In this document: positions 54,441-64,000 of the stretch, piece by piece
How the letters are laid out: each line of letters starts with the position of its first letter
How positions within the stretch are numbered: position 1 is the stretch's first letter
Assembly: GCA_947044405.1 (NCBI GenBank)
Contig: CAMRHE010000077.1
Coordinates: forward strand, 6,105,501 to 6,169,500
DNA from: Leptodactylus fallax
Lineage: Eukaryota; Chordata; Amphibia; Anura; Leptodactylidae
DNA: 64,000 nucleotides
Reading direction: 5' to 3'
The notes under the pieces: model-generated
Told to the model about the DNA's origin: nothing
The model's input: only the letters and a program-made list of their open reading frames with translations
Databases searched by the model: none
Position numbers and translations under genes: made by a program

Positions 54441-55412
54441 GATGATCAGGGCCGGCTCCAGGTTTGTGTGGGCCCTTGAGCGACAGAGCCCTAGTGGGCC
54501 CCTTTTGGAGTTTTTTGCTGAGGTAGACCTACTGGAGTGGAATGTAATACAGTCCATTCCATACAAGTAGATACAACCTGTTTAGACATCGGAAAGTAAA
54601 GAGGAAATTGAGGCGGACATCTGCCTCGGATCCTTATTTATCTTCTGCCCCCGGCTCACGGTGCAGAACATCGGCATGCCCTTGCAGTTTACCACTGCTG
54701 ATTAGGCCCAAATGAATGAGTCTAACCAGTGCAGAGTCTCAAGCCTCAGCCTCCGAATCAACTGCAGAATCTGCGGCAAGATCCAATAGGATGCTTTTTC
54801 TTCCAGCTTCCAGCTCCAATTAGTTTCAATATGAGGCAGAATGAGGGAGGAATCTGCTGCGAAATCAGTGCCAGATTCCACAGTGTTAACAGGACCTGAT
54901 ACTGTTAATAGTACCACTCCACAGTGGCCCCCACACAGTATCATATGATCCACAATGGCCCCCACACAATATAATATGCTCCACAGTGGCCCCCACACAG
55001 TATCATATGCTCCACAGTGGCCCCACACAGTATTATATGCCCCACAGTGGCCCCCACACAGTATCATATGCTCCACACTGGCGCCCACCCAGTATTATAT
55101 GCCCACAGAGGCCCCGTACACAGAATTATATGCTCCACAGTGGCCCCCACAGAGTATTATATGCTCCATAGTGGCCCCCACACAATATTATTTGCCCACA
55201 GTGGCCTCCACACAGTATTATATGCCCACAGTGGACCCCATACACAGTATTATTTGCTCCACAGTGGCCCCCACGCAGTATTATATGCCCACTGTGCGCC
55301 CCCACACACAGTATTATATGCCCACAGTGGACCTCATACACAGTATTATTTGCTCCACAGTGGCCCCCACACAGTATTATATGCCCACTGTGGCCCCCAC
55401 ACAGTATCCACC
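54440..55412. repeat. Element with 31-bp minisatellite (reverse orientation)
   Basis: A repeat-like left part (GGGCCGGCTCCAGGTTTGTG at 54448) is followed by about 16 units of CACAGTGGCCCCCACACAGT with ATTATATGCTC (54900-55412). The units are the complement of those at 56885-57613. Long ORFs across the array (54955-55443 and reverse) are by-products of the periodicity. Confidence 0.85.
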
Positions 55413-55986
55413 TGTAGATCATGATGCTTCTTTTTTCCTCTAGCTGAAAAATCAGAGGAAAGAAATCTATTACTGACTCTCAATAAAATGAATGGAAAAG
55501 TTGTGAGGCATTTTTTGAGTTGGATTTTGAGTCAGATTCTGCCTCAAAATCCACCTGCAAAAAACTCAGTGTGAACATACCCTAAAGGTGCATTGCTCGC
55601 ATAGTGGCAGCCGCATACAGCCAAAAATCTGCCTGGATTCTGCAGCCAGTGATCACAGAATTATACTATAATCATGCATTATGCGATTATTGGTCGCCAC
55701 ATGTGGCTACCGCTATATACCGCTATATACACCTTGAACAGTCTGTACAGCCCTCATGGCTTCCTGCTGATCTGGACACCTGAACTTGTGCTGGTCTTTT
55801 TATTCTTCCTAACTGGGTTGAAACCATGAATGAACCCCTACACCCCAGGACTGTGGAGTCAGTAGGTCAAACCACCAATCCTGACTCCTCTATTCTTCTA
55901 CAGCCCAACTCTTTCATAAATAGCTCACAGCATTCACCCTAATGGTAAAAACATGACGCATGGGTATATTTCATTTTTTGTTTGTG
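55413..55986. other. Intergenic, nothing firmly recognised
   Basis: Contains a TGAGGCAGA-like MITE fragment (about 55500-55590, ending AGTGTGAACATACCC), otherwise unassigned. Confidence 0.35.
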
Positions 55987-56420
55987 TAGTGGCACCATAA
56001 GAATTGGCCAGTTTTGCATTTGACATCCAGTATGGCAGTCCAGTCTATTTATGGTAAATTTAATGTTAACTTATATTGACTGATACACATCATATGACTG
56101 AATATTTATGACTCATACAGGTCATAAATAGCTTGGTTGCTATCGAAACCTGGTGTAAAGCTGTGTGTATGTCAAGACTGGAGAACCTGCGATTTTCCAT
56201 TGGTCCATAAGCGTCATGTGATCATGTGTATCTCAGTTTGGATATCAGTGAAAAACCTGCGATCGGTTGTTATGGAAAACCTGGAGTAAAGCTGTGAGTA
56301 TGTTACCTTGTGTAACAGTGTCATCCACAGTGCCCTGCCCCTTTAAAGCTGAACAGCAGCAGTTAAGAAAAATGGCTGGGTTGTTATGGAAACCTGGAGT
56401 GCAGCTGTGTGCATGTGGCT
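55987..56420. repeat. Unclassified repeat with GTTGCTATGGAAACC motifs (left part)
   Basis: GTGGCACCATAAGAATTGGC and GACATCCAGTATGGCAGTC recur at 57627-57690. GTTGCTATGGAAACC-like motifs occur near 56135, 56267 and 56381. Spacing and flanks show an internally repeated, non-coding unit. Confidence 0.6.
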
Positions 56421-56574
56421 GACAATGCCTTGTCATATTGGAGATGGGCTTGGGTCTGCTGAGAGTTTTCATTAGCTCGAGCAGCAGCCATGCGTTTTGC
56501 TGCAGGAGGCATGAGTAGTTTAAAAACGTTTACATTTATAAGAATGCTGACATCCAGTATGGCAGTCCAGTCAG

Positions 56575-57613
56575 TTGCTTAAATACCAGGGTAGCTGCGG
56601 TAGTGGCTGCCACAGGGCCTGGGACATTAGGGGGCCCAGCAGGCCCCTGATGTTTTTTTTTTTTTAATAGGCCGTTACCTAATGGGCCCTATTTACTTAC
56701 CGATCTCCGATCCTGCTCACGGCCGCATGCACTTCACCTTCTGCGGAGGCGGCTATGAGCAGGAGCGGGGGTCGGTAAGTAAGGCCGCAGCCCTCAAATC
56801 CCACAAACATTGCTATCATTATACTCTGGGGTCTGAAAAGACCCCAGAGTATAATAATTGTTCATGGGTGGTCCACAATGGTTCATAATACTATGTGAAG
56901 GGGCCACTGTAAGGCATAATAGTGTGTGCAGGGGCCACTATGGGGCATAACAGTGTGTGCAGGGGCCACTATGGGGCATAATAGTGTGTTCAGGGGCTAC
57001 TATGGGGCATAATAGTGTGTGCAGGGGCCACTATGGGCCATAATACTGTGTGCAGGGGCCACGTTGAGGCATAATAGTGTGTGCAGGGGCCACTATAGGG
57101 CATAATAGTGTGTGCAGGGGCCACTATGGGGCATAATACTGTGTGCAGGGGCCACTATCAGGCATAATACTGTGTGCATGGGCCACTATGGGGCATAATA
57201 CTGTGTGCAGGGGCCACTAGGGGGCATAATACTGTGTGCAGGGGCCACTATGGTGCATAATAGTGTGTGCAGGGGCCACTATGGGGCATAACAGTGTGTG
57301 TAGAGGCCACTATGGGGCATAACAGTGTGTGCAGGGGCCACTATGGGGCATAATAGTGTATGCAGGGGCTACTATGGAGCAAAAATGTGTACAGGGGCCA
57401 CTATGGGGCATAATACTGTGTGCAGCGGCAACTATGGGACATAATACTGTGTGCAGGGGCCACTATGGGGCATAACAGTGTGTGCAGGGGCCACTATGGG
57501 GCATAATAGTGTGTGCAGGGGTTACTATGGGGCATAGTATTGTGTGCAGGGGCCACTATGGAGCATAATAATATGTGTAGGGGCCACTATGGGGCATAAT
57601 ACTGTGTGCAGGG
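56575..57613. repeat. DNA element with 31-bp minisatellite, about 23 units
   Basis: Begins with the GCTGCGGTAGTGGCTGCCAC and GGGGCCCAGCAGGCCCCTGA blocks shared with 30985-31040, then the TACTCTGGGGTCTGAAAAGA hairpin (56821-56850), then a long array of GTGTGCAGGGGCCACTATGG with GGCATAATA (56885-57613). Variation between units is mostly single-base. This is the largest array of this unit in the window. Confidence 0.9.
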
Positions 57614-57624
57614 ATGCGGTTTGT

Positions 57625-58150
57625 GCGGGTGTGTAGTGGCCCCATAAGAATTGGCCAGTTTTGCACTTGACATCCAGTATGGTAGTCTAGTATATGTACA
57701 GTCTATTTATAGTTGTGTTGTTATGGAAACCTGGTAAATTAAATATGAACTTATATTGGCTAATACACGTGATATGACTGAATATTTAAGGATCTGCGAA
57801 CTGCTTTTGACTAATACAGGTCATAGCTTGGTTGCTATGGAAACCTGGTCTTAACCTGTGTGCCTGAGGAGAGTAAATGCCTGCGAGCTTCTATTGGATG
57901 ATAAGGGACATGTGACCGTGTGTATGGCAGTTGGAATATGAGTGAAAGACTTGCAGGTTTTTATTGACTAATGCTGATCATTTTTTGGGAATACTGTATC
58001 TCAGGAAGGGTATGTCCTAGGGAGCTGAGACCTGGCCTAAAATCTTCCCGGACACCTGATGTACATGTGTGCCAAATTTGGTGAGGATTGGTCCAGTCGT
58101 TTGGTCGCACATAAAGAACAGACAGACAGAAACTCATTTTTATATATATA
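57625..58150. repeat. Unclassified repeat, right part, with a conserved tail
   Basis: A second copy of the 55987-56300 block (57627-57900, with GTTGTTATGGAAACC and GTTGCTATGGAAACC), then a tail with GTGCCAAATTTGGTGAGGAT, GGTCCAGTCGTTTGGTCGC and CAGACAGACAG up to about 58130. The tail looks like the 3' end of a widespread retroelement I cannot name with confidence. Confidence 0.5.
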
Positions 58151-58228
58151 TGAGAGATAAGGGAGGAACTATTATTTATAATGGGGCTATTATAATGGGG
58201 AGACTGTTATATATGAGGGGGTTATTAT

Positions 58229-58619
58229 CAGGGCTGTGGAGTCGGTACGCCAAAGCCCCGACTCCGACTCCGACTCCTCAATTTCCCCTGACTCCGACTC
58301 CAACTCCGACTCCGACTCCGACTCCACGACTCCGATTCCACAGCCCTGGCACTGCTAAACCTTATAGGTTCACTCAGAACTCAGTCCCATCATTATCTGA
58401 GGAATAGAACAGACCTTTACAGGACATTTCATCATTTTCAACATTTCATCATTTTCCCAAATTCTTATGAAAATATATTCAGCACATACTGCATTGTACT
58501 ACTAACTGTACCAATTTATTATATATTTTGGGAGTCGGAGTCGGTCCATTTTATACCGACTCCGACTCCACCAAAATAGGCACCGACTCCGACTCCACGA
58601 CTCCGACTCCACAGCCCTG
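58229..58619. mobile_element. hAT-like MITE with GACTCC microsatellite
   Basis: Ends CAGGGCTGTGGAGTCGG and its complement CGACTCCACAGCCCTG, with the 8-bp TSD GTTATTAT at 58221-58228 and 58620-58627. CAG...CTG ends and an 8-bp TSD indicate hAT. Inside, runs of ACTCCG repeats (58256-58325 and 58555-58605) are inverted with respect to other parts, so the element can fold back. The ORF at 58069-58407 is incidental. Confidence 0.9.
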
Positions 58620-58709
58620 GTTATTATAAGAGATGACATTATATACAGTATAAGGGGGCTATTATAAGGGAAGGCTATTTTATATAAGGGGGCTATTATA
58701 AAGGGGGAC

Positions 58710-58968
58710 TGTCATGTCCCACTTTGGGTCATGCATACAGTGCATACAATTTTGTCCTATCTTTGCTCCCTTACTCACTCTCTTTTCCCCCCTCTTGTCT
58801 GTGACATCATCCAGGTTCTGTAAGTTGTTTACTTACTGCCTCCTCTCAGCATGGAAAAACTACCATCTTCTTTACACCCTGTATTACATCTATCAAGAGT
58901 TCTACTTGAATAAATCTTCATCTGAACATCTTCCACGTGTCTTACAGAGGAGTTGAGCTATCTGGTAA
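58710..58968 (+). repeat. 5' LTR of the BEL/Pao element
   Basis: About 259 bp, shorter than the 290-bp 3' LTR because a TCTTTATTGTCATG-containing segment is missing after CATACAGTGC. The ORF at 58714-58956 is incidental. Confidence 0.8.
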
Positions 58969-59014
58969 GACAAGCGACATCACCAACACTGCTTATCCAG
59001 CAATTCCCCGTCCC

Positions 59015-59968
59015 ATGTCAGAGAGGACAGACACCTCCGAATTTGCACAGTATATGACCCGCCGAGATCTCACTAAAACTGGCCTCACCAAGTTCGACGA
59101 CAAACCGGAAAACTACAGAGGTTGGAAATATACCTTCCAAACCACTATTGACAACCTCAACAGCTCAGCTAGTGAAGAACTAGACCTGCTAGTCAGATGG
59201 CTCATCCCACAGTCTACCGAGTGTGTCAACAGACTGAGATCTGTCCACATCAGTAATTCTGCTGCAGGCCTCATTGCCGCTTGGGAAAGTCTAGAATGAA
59301 GTTATGGCAGTCCTGAGGCTATAGAGAATGCCCTATTCAAACGACTGCAAGCCTTCCCAAAAATAACCAGTAAGAACAATGAGAAATTCCAGGAGCTCAG
59401 CGATCTACTCATGGAGCTTCATTTGGCCAAGGAAGACATTCATCTGCATGGCATAAATTACCTGCACACTGCACGTGGGGTTAACCCAATTGTTTCTAAA
59501 CTGCCATATGGCATTCAGGAAAAATGAACAGCTCTAGGGTCAAAATACAAAAGAGAGAACTACATCTCATTTCCACCATTTTCTTACTTCTGTGAGTTCA
59601 TAAGAACCATCGCTGATGCCAAGAATGACCCCAGCTTCCTCTACAGCGAGTCAAGTGGTCCTGTTTCCCCTTCTAAAGGTAAAAGGTCAGTGAAAAAGAC
59701 TGATATCCTCCCCACGCCCACATTGGGTTTGGATAAGGAGAACCAAAGGGAAAAGATTGAAAACCACAATCGACTTTGCCCCATACACAAGAAACCACAC
59801 CCACTCAAGAAGTGCATCGGCTTCAGGAAGAAACCACTTCAAGAGCGCAAGGAGCTTCTAAAGAAGTTTGGAATATGTTTTAGGTGTTGTGCCTATATTG
59901 AACATCTGGCAAAGGATTGCAAGATTGATATTAAGTGCATAGAATGTGACTGCGATGAGCATGTTTAG
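59015..59968 (+). pseudogene. BEL/Pao Gag
   Basis: Starts near ATG 59015 (MSERTDTSEFAQYMTRRDL). It has the conserved Pao gag region (GLTKFDDKPENYRGWKYTFQ) followed by a stop at 59297, resumes in frame as YGSPEAIENALFKRLQAFP, and has another stop near 59525. The C-terminal part carries zinc knuckles: CPIHKKPHPLKKCIGF, then CFRCCAYIEHLAKDC and CIECDCDEH. Two stops at least, and the last frame ends at 59968, so no full Gag can be made. Confidence 0.82.
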
Positions 59969-60179
59969 GCTCTCCATCCATCTGAACCTGTTCCCACACA
60001 GTTTGCACCCTTTTCCTCCTCACCAAAGCATGGCGGGGAGAATGCAGACCAGGAAGCAAACTCTACCACTGTATCGTCTTCATGCACAGAAGTCTGCAGA
60101 GAGGATAATTGTGACAAATTCTGCTCCAAAATATGTCTGGTCAACGTGTATCCCAAGGGTCAGAGAAGACTCTAAATGT

Positions 60180-60600
60180 GTACGCTATCCTCGACGTCCA
60201 GAGCAACCAATCACTTGTGAAATCAGATCTCATCCAGATACCCTCCAACAAGGATGAGATTCTACACCAGAGGCTGCCCTGCATCATCCTCACCTAAAGG
60301 CGATAGCAAGTGAGATCCCAGCACTCATCAAGGATGCAGAGATCCTTCTTCTACTTGGGAGGGATATCCTAAGAGTACACAAGGTGCGCCAACAAATCAA
60401 TGGCCCGCACAATGCCCCATTTGCCCAACGGCTGGACCTCGCCTGGGTCATCATAGGCAACAATTGTATTGACCAAATGAAAACACCCACTAAGATATCT
60501 TCAATCAAGACACACCTTCTGACAACTAGATGCAGCTCTCATTTTCAGCCTTGTCCGAATCACTACAAAGTGAAAGAGAAGCTGTACAACAATAAGTAGC
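60180..60600 (+). pseudogene. BEL/Pao protease region
   Basis: Shifted frames give VYAILDVQSNQSLV-like sequence (about 60178-60215), LLLGRDILRVHKVR (about 60350-60390) and FAQRLDLAWVIIGN (about 60420-60460), which follow the retropepsin in Pao elements. The DSG-like active site is altered and the frames are broken. Confidence 0.6.
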
Positions 60601-60762
60601 AGTGCAACCTCTGAGACGTCACCCACTCATTCCTCACCCAGAATGACAACCTAGGATCTACTGTATTCGAGTCTACGAGTGATGATAACAAGCTAGTGCC
60701 TGCAAGAGAAGAGAAAGAATTCCTCAAGGTAATGGAAAGGGAGTTCATCCAAAACTATTCTA

Positions 60763-61070
60763 CAGGTGAATCTCAATAAATTAGAATATCTTTGAAACAT
60801 TCATTCATTTCAGTGATTCAGTAATTCAACTCATAATCAGCAGTCTTCCATGATTGTGTGTCCTACTGAACCAGACTGAGGGACCATTTAAAGGCTTAGG
60901 AAACCTTGGCAGGTGACACACTGAATTTACAATCCTGAACTTTTTCACAATATTCACATTTTCTTAGATTTTGGTTTTCATTACCTGTAATCCATAATCA
61001 ACATTTACAGAAATAAAACACTTGAAATAGAACACTCTGTGTGTAAAGAATCTAGAAATATAGGAGGTGT
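60763..61070. mobile_element. Tc1/mariner-like fragment inside the BEL/Pao element
   Basis: CAGGTGAATCTCAATAAATT and AGAATATC at the left is a typical Tc1/mariner-like end, preceded by TA. It occupies the place where the RT should begin. The right end is unclear (about 61070, before TAGGAGGTGTACAGGAGCC), and no transposase frame is visible. Confidence 0.45.
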
Positions 61071-61199
61071 ACAGGAGCCTGTCGCAGTGATGGCCGACAT
61101 TCAGCAAATGTTTCATTGCTTCATTGTTAAGGAAGACGATAGAAACTACTTCCTTTGGCACAAGGACAACAATGTCAATAAGGAAGTTATAGGATGAAA

Positions 61200-62060
61200 G
61201 TCCATGTCTTTGGTAACAGTCCCTCTCCTACTGTAGCAATCTATGTGTTGAGAGGAACAGCTCAAGAGGGAGAAAGGGAATATGGATCCGACACACAACG
61301 ATTTGTGGAAAGGAACTTCTTTGTGGACGACGGACTTAAATCCCTACCCACCAGCGAAGCATCTATGATCCTCTCGGATTCATTGCTCACATCACTATTC
61401 ACAGCAAGATGTTGCTGAGACAGTTTACTACCAAGAATAAAGATTGGGACACTCCACTACCTGTGGAGAAACAACACAGGTGGGATGCATGGAAGGACTC
61501 TCTAAAGATAGTAGAACAACTCCAACTCCCACGTTGCTATGTTCCAAATTCTCTTTCAACTGCTACCGGGAGAGAAATCCACATCTTCTCTGATGCATCA
61601 ATTGAAGCAATAGCTGCTGTAGCCTACCTGAAGACACTTCAACGCGACCATGCACCACACTGTAGATTTGTCTTAGGTAAGGCCAAACTAACACCTAAAC
61701 CTGCTCACTCAGTGCCTAGACTCGAACTTTGTGCCGCTATGCTTGCAGTAGAAATCGCCAAGGCCATAAGGGAGGAAGTGGACTTTCCGGTTGACTCCTT
61801 TGTATTTTACACAGACAGCAAAGTCGTGTTTGGGTATATCTACAATGAAATTAGGCAGTTTTACATGTACATCAGTAACAGAGTAGAGTGCATCAGAAGT
61901 TTATCCACTCCTGAGCAGTGGCACTACATCTCTACTGAACTTAACCCAGCAGATTGTGGAACAAGATCTGCCCCCAAGTTAACCGGTGGTTGTCACCTCC
62001 AGGATTTTTGTATGAAAACTCTCTTTCGATTCCTGCCGACACAAAATACAAGCTGGTGAA
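61200..62060 (+). pseudogene. BEL/Pao pol: peptidase A17/RNase H-like part
   Basis: The frame at 61409-62059 has the Pao-specific region between RT and integrase: IHIFSDASIEAIAAVAYLKT with the DAS motif, VPRLELCAAMLAVEIAKAI, FYTDSKVVFGYIYNE and WHYISTELNPADCGTRS. A preceding block (61290-61400) has RFVERNFFVDDGLKSLP, a shifted RT active site with YVDD-like FVDD. Stops separate it from neighbours. The RT proper is deleted. Confidence 0.8.
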
Positions 62061-62207
62061 TCCAGAAATTGATTAGGAAATAAGGCTCACAATCTCTACT
62101 CTCTGTAGTTCCATCATCCTCAAGTCAGGACTATATTCTCACCGCTTTGAGCGCTTCTCTACCTGGATGTCTATTGTACGAGCTGTTGCCCACCTAGTTC
62201 ACATTGC

Positions 62208-62450
62208 ATGCTGCTTCAAAATGGACAATCATCAAAGTGCTGGTCAGCAACAGACATCAAGTATGCCAAAGAAGTCATCATCCAAAGTGTGCAACAAGAG
62301 AACCTCCAGTCAGGCGACCTTGTCCTTCTCAAGGATGAAGAAGCCCATCGCAATGAATGGCCTATGGAACGCACCACTAAAGTCATCCAGTGACGATGGT
62401 AAGATTCGGAAAGTGGAGGTCAGAGTGACTAAAGGTGGTTTGGCTTGAGT
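62208..62450 (+). pseudogene. BEL/Pao pol C-terminal domain (DUF5641-like)
   Basis: Frame pieces give QSVQQENLQSGDLVLLKDEE and RNEWPMERTTKV followed by DDGKIRKVEVRVTKGG, the usual C-terminus after the integrase. The integrase core between 62060 and 62208 is missing. Confidence 0.7.
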
Positions 62451-62791
62451 TTTCCTCCATCTACAGAACTAATGCTTCTCCTTCCTAAGAAGGTTACATA
62501 GGAGAAACTCCATTTCCTGACTTCGTTCATGGCGGGGAGCCTCCTTTCCACCATAAATCATCAGTTACATCTTAGCATGTAAACTCCTTCCTTCAGGTTA
62601 TGGGTTGGTGGAAGTGTTTGCAATAGCGGCTTCCCCAATCCAAAGATGGGTTATGCCAACATCCCCCCTATGGACAACAATGTTGTTTTTTGCATTGTTC
62701 TAACTTGTTATTTCTGGTTCAGGTCAAAGGACTTTTGACTCATAATTTTGTTATTGTTTATTGTGAAATCTCCAAGATTTCAGACGGGGAG

Positions 62792-63081
62792 TGTCATGTC
62801 CCACCTTGGGTCATGCATACAGTGCTTCACTCTTTATTGTCATGTATTTTTTTTACTTGTGCTTCTCATCTAATTTTGTCCTATCTTTGCTCCCTTACTC
62901 ACACTCTACTCCTGTGGCATCATCCAGGTTCTGTAAGTTGTTTACTTACTGCCTCCTCTCAGCCTAGAAAAACTACCATCTACTTTACACCCTGTATTAC
63001 ATCTATCAAGAGTTCTACTTGAATAAACCTTCATCTGAACGTCTTCCATTTGTCTTACAGAGGAGTTGAGCTATCTGGTAA
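62792..63081 (+). repeat. 3' LTR of the BEL/Pao element
   Basis: 290 bp, TGTCATGTCCCACCTTGG to ATCTGGTAA. It carries AATAAA near 63023 (GAATAAACC). Confidence 0.8.
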
Positions 63082-63184
63082 TGTCTAGTGGTATAACCTC
63101 AGTGAAGTCTCTCTCAGATCTACAGTCAGATCTCCATCACAGACTCCATGCAGGTCTGTAGCCTCTACTCTGAGCCAGAATAGG

Positions 63185-63385
63185 GACTATTTTATACAAG
63201 GGGACTATTATATATAAGGGGGTTAGTAGAAGAGAGAAACTAATATATAAGGGGGTTATTATAAGAGGAACTATTATACAAGGGGAACTATTATAATGGG
63301 GAGACTGTTATATATAAGGGCACTATTATAAGAGGGGATTATTATATAGAAGGGGGGCTTTATAAAGGAACTGTTATATATTAGG
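63185..63385. repeat. Degenerate TATTATAAGGGG-type tandem repeat
   Basis: Units of the form GGGACTATTATATATAAGGG repeat with heavy variation. The same type of sequence occurs at 58150-58710, on the other side of the BEL/Pao and hAT-like insertions. Confidence 0.6.
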
Positions 63386-63390
63386 GGCTG

Positions 63391-64000
63391 TGTGATGATT
63401 CCACTTCAATATGGCTATAACTCAAAACTGTATTTTGATCTCTGGGTATCGTGTCTCTCTCTTAGTTCCATGTACTCATAATGTGCGCAGCCGTAATCCT
63501 AGTTGTATGTTATCAATAGTGGCAACACTGTAACAATAGGGCTTTGTATCCATCCCAGAATAGCTCCATTGTATTCCTACACAGCCCTGGGTGATCAAAT
63601 AAAAATGCATTGTTCAGCCTGGGCTGTTGATCAGATATGGCTGATAACATTGTATCATTTCACTTGATCCGATCTCCTTACAAAGAATCTGGACTTGAGT
63701 GCATTAATCAATCAGACTTGCCGTCGCCGGTGACCTCATTCTGGGTGGTGTAATCAAGGGTATAAAGGATGAGGTAAGAGGTCAGTGGGAGGAGATTGGG
63801 CTGAGACTACAAGGAGAATACTTTGATGAGACTACAGAGAGACTATGGGAATATACTGTGAGGAGCATGCAGGCTGGAATGCTGTGTTGATGCTGCTAGA
63901 AGCCTCCACTGGTTATTCACACATACCAGAGCATGTGTGAGTGTTGGACTACAGAACCACATCAAGGAGATGTGTGGTAAAGTAATCATTTCACCTTTAT
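63391..64000 (+). mobile_element. LTR of the gypsy-like subfamily 1, cut by the window end
   Basis: Starts TGTGATGATTCCACTTCAAT and matches the LTRs at 12364, 36775 and 39934 through the TATAAAGGATGAGG box (about 63760-63773) to ATCATTTCACCTTTAT. About 610 of ~909 bases are present. Whether it is solo or the 5' end of a full element cannot be seen. Confidence 0.88.

Larger units (their letters stand above)
58710..63081 (+). mobile_element. BEL/Pao-type LTR retrotransposon, decayed
   Basis: The left LTR (58710-58968) and right LTR (62792-63081) both start TGTCATGTCCCA and share TTGGGTCATGCATACAGTGC, TTTGTCCTATCTTTGCTCCC, GTAAGTTGTTTACTTACTGC and the ending TTGAGCTATCTGGTAA. ACGGGGAG just before the right LTR is the polypurine tract. 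The inside holds Pao-type gag, protease, RNase H-region and C-terminal remnants in order. The RT part is mostly deleted, and part of the gap (60763-61070) is foreign sequence. No TSD was found. It is inserted in a TTATAAGGGG-type repeat also seen at 63185-63385. Confidence 0.88.

Noticed and set aside
54955..55443. 135-162-aa ORFs and their antisense partners
   Set aside because: Generated by a 31-bp minisatellite without stops in those frames; periodic peptides only.
56885..57613. CRISPR-like regular repeats
   Set aside because: Units are contiguous with no unique spacers and the setting is a vertebrate genome: a minisatellite.
58069..58407. 112-aa ORF with Thr-Pro repeats
   Set aside because: Read through the GACTCC microsatellite of a hAT-like MITE.

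Overview
This is a repeat-dense stretch of a vertebrate nuclear genome, most likely an amphibian (frog-like). That inference rests on the mix of families: L1, CR1 and L2-type LINEs, a V-SINE-like tRNA SINE, DIRS, BEL/Pao and Ty3/gypsy-like LTR elements, Tc1, hAT and piggyBac-type DNA elements, and Polinton/adintovirus-like remnants. Nothing bacterial, organellar or CRISPR-like is present. I could not search databases, so family names come from motifs and the species is not identified.

Layout. 1-0.75 kb: 3' end of an L2/CR1-group LINE. 1.86-2.27 kb: first member of a small unrecognised gene family. 3.1-9.8 kb: a full-length L1-type LINE with both ORFs open, a poly(A) tail, a 12-bp target-site duplication (TSD) and a tandemly repeated 5' UTR. 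10-13.3 kb: a CR1 tail split by an L2 fragment, then two solo LTRs 31 bp apart. 14.9-21.9 kb: an older L1 broken by a TTAA fold-back MITE and by a DNA element that itself holds a 1.28-kb solo LTR with a long ORF. 22.2-24.3 kb: a dead Tc1 element with a hAT-like MITE inside its transposase. 24.3-29.6 kb and 48.8-51.7 kb: two copies of a duplicated segment, each with one small gene (24765 and 49340) and one minus-strand exon-like block; the second copy keeps the empty Tc1 site. 28.5-32.3 kb: DNA elements carrying a 31-bp minisatellite, and a 37-bp tandem repeat. 33.5 kb: a V-SINE-like SINE. 34.6-42.0 kb: remnants of a Polinton/adintovirus-like element (major capsid protein and two copies of an adenain-type protease), with a young gag-only LTR retrotransposon inserted inside the capsid gene. 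43.5-46.9 kb: a decayed DIRS element. 52.3-57.6 kb: minisatellites. 58.2-58.6 kb: a hAT-like MITE. 58.7-63.1 kb: a decayed BEL/Pao element. 63.4 kb to the end: the start of another LTR.

The only plausible host protein-coding genes are the three related small ORFs (about 136-137 aa each). Their function is unknown to me. The only apparently intact mobile-element coding capacity is the L1 at 3.1-9.8 kb. The remaining coding sequence is fossil or belongs to non-autonomous elements. The nesting gives a clear relative order of insertions at several sites.
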